A stretch of DNA of 6,184 bases from JACJYE01 sp964432875 (GTDB lineage Bacteria > Bacteroidota > Bacteroidia > Chitinophagales > Saprospiraceae). Positions 6,053 to 6,184 of the stretch are shown in pieces (position 1 is the stretch's first letter; each line of letters opens with the position of its first letter). The notes under the pieces were generated by a model, which did no database searches, had not been told where the DNA came from, and was given only the letters and a program-made list of their open reading frames with translations. The stretch is taken from contig CAYSPJ010000219.1 of assembly GCA_964432875.1 (NCBI GenBank), positions 1 to 6,184 on the forward strand, written 5' to 3'. Both the position numbers and the translations under genes were made by a program.

Positions 6053-6184
6053 CGCGGATTGCGCGGATTTTCACGGAGCTGCCTGACGGCAGCGGGTGGG
6101 GTTTTAGCCACGGATTGCGCGGGTTTTTACGGAGGGGTGGGCTGGCATGGGGTGTGCGGTTTTAGCCACGGATTGCACGGATTT
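6053..6184. repeat. Tandem array with 56-58 bp period, core CGGATTGCRCGG, cut by the window edge
   Basis: Three copies of the core start at 6055, 6111 and 6169, spaced 56 and 58 bases apart. The second and third copies share an identical 19-base stretch (6100-6118 and 6158-6176), while the first copy lacks the left flank. Copies 1 and 2 continue with variants of GATTTTCACGGA; copy 3 runs off the window. A small inverted repeat, GCTGCC (6078-6083) and GGCAGC (6088-6093) around TGAC, lies between copies 1 and 2. From memory, sequences like CCACGGATTGCACGGATT are widespread dispersed repeats in environmental Bacteroidota. No gene is visible here. Confidence 0.7.

Noticed and set aside
6053..6184. 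The edge repeats as a CRISPR array
   Set aside because: The units diverge, the first lacks its left flank, and the intervening sequence is G-rich and low in complexity rather than unique spacers; no cas gene is in the window.

Overview
The window looks like the chromosome of a Bacteroidota bacterium, most likely from the Saprospiria (Lewinella or Haliscomenobacter relatives). Two of its three genes encode secreted proteins with a signal peptide at the N-terminus and a type IX secretion system (T9SS) type A sorting domain at the C-terminus, a combination found in Bacteroidota. The third resembles a large uncharacterised helical-repeat family that I know from Saprospiria. The class-level assignment is inference.

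Layout. A rho-independent terminator at 19-48 closes a gene that lies left of the window. After about 210 bases of non-coding DNA comes a + strand gene (260-1360) for a secreted protein with a lamin-tail-like domain, a fibronectin-like segment and a sorting domain. It converges, with only 6 bp between the stop codons, on a - strand gene (1367-2785) for a 472-residue, probably cytoplasmic, all-helical protein of unknown function. A divergent intergenic region (2786-3012) separates this from a large + strand gene (3013-6000) for a 995-residue secreted protein. That protein consists of seven repeats of about 58 residues (a probable beta-propeller), a Cna-B/SdrD-like domain with an EF-hand-like acidic loop, further beta-sandwich regions and a sorting domain. 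An imperfect 47-base hairpin follows its stop codon, and at the right edge there is a tandem array with a 56-58 bp period, related to a dispersed repeat common in environmental Bacteroidota.

The two secreted proteins would share the Sec-then-T9SS export route, but nothing shows that they act together, and the three genes do not form an operon. I see no tRNA, rRNA, CRISPR array, transposase, defence or toxin-antitoxin genes. I found no clear undescribed system. The points most worth a second look are the propeller protein with its unusual blade similarities, the uncharacterised helical family, and the edge repeat array.
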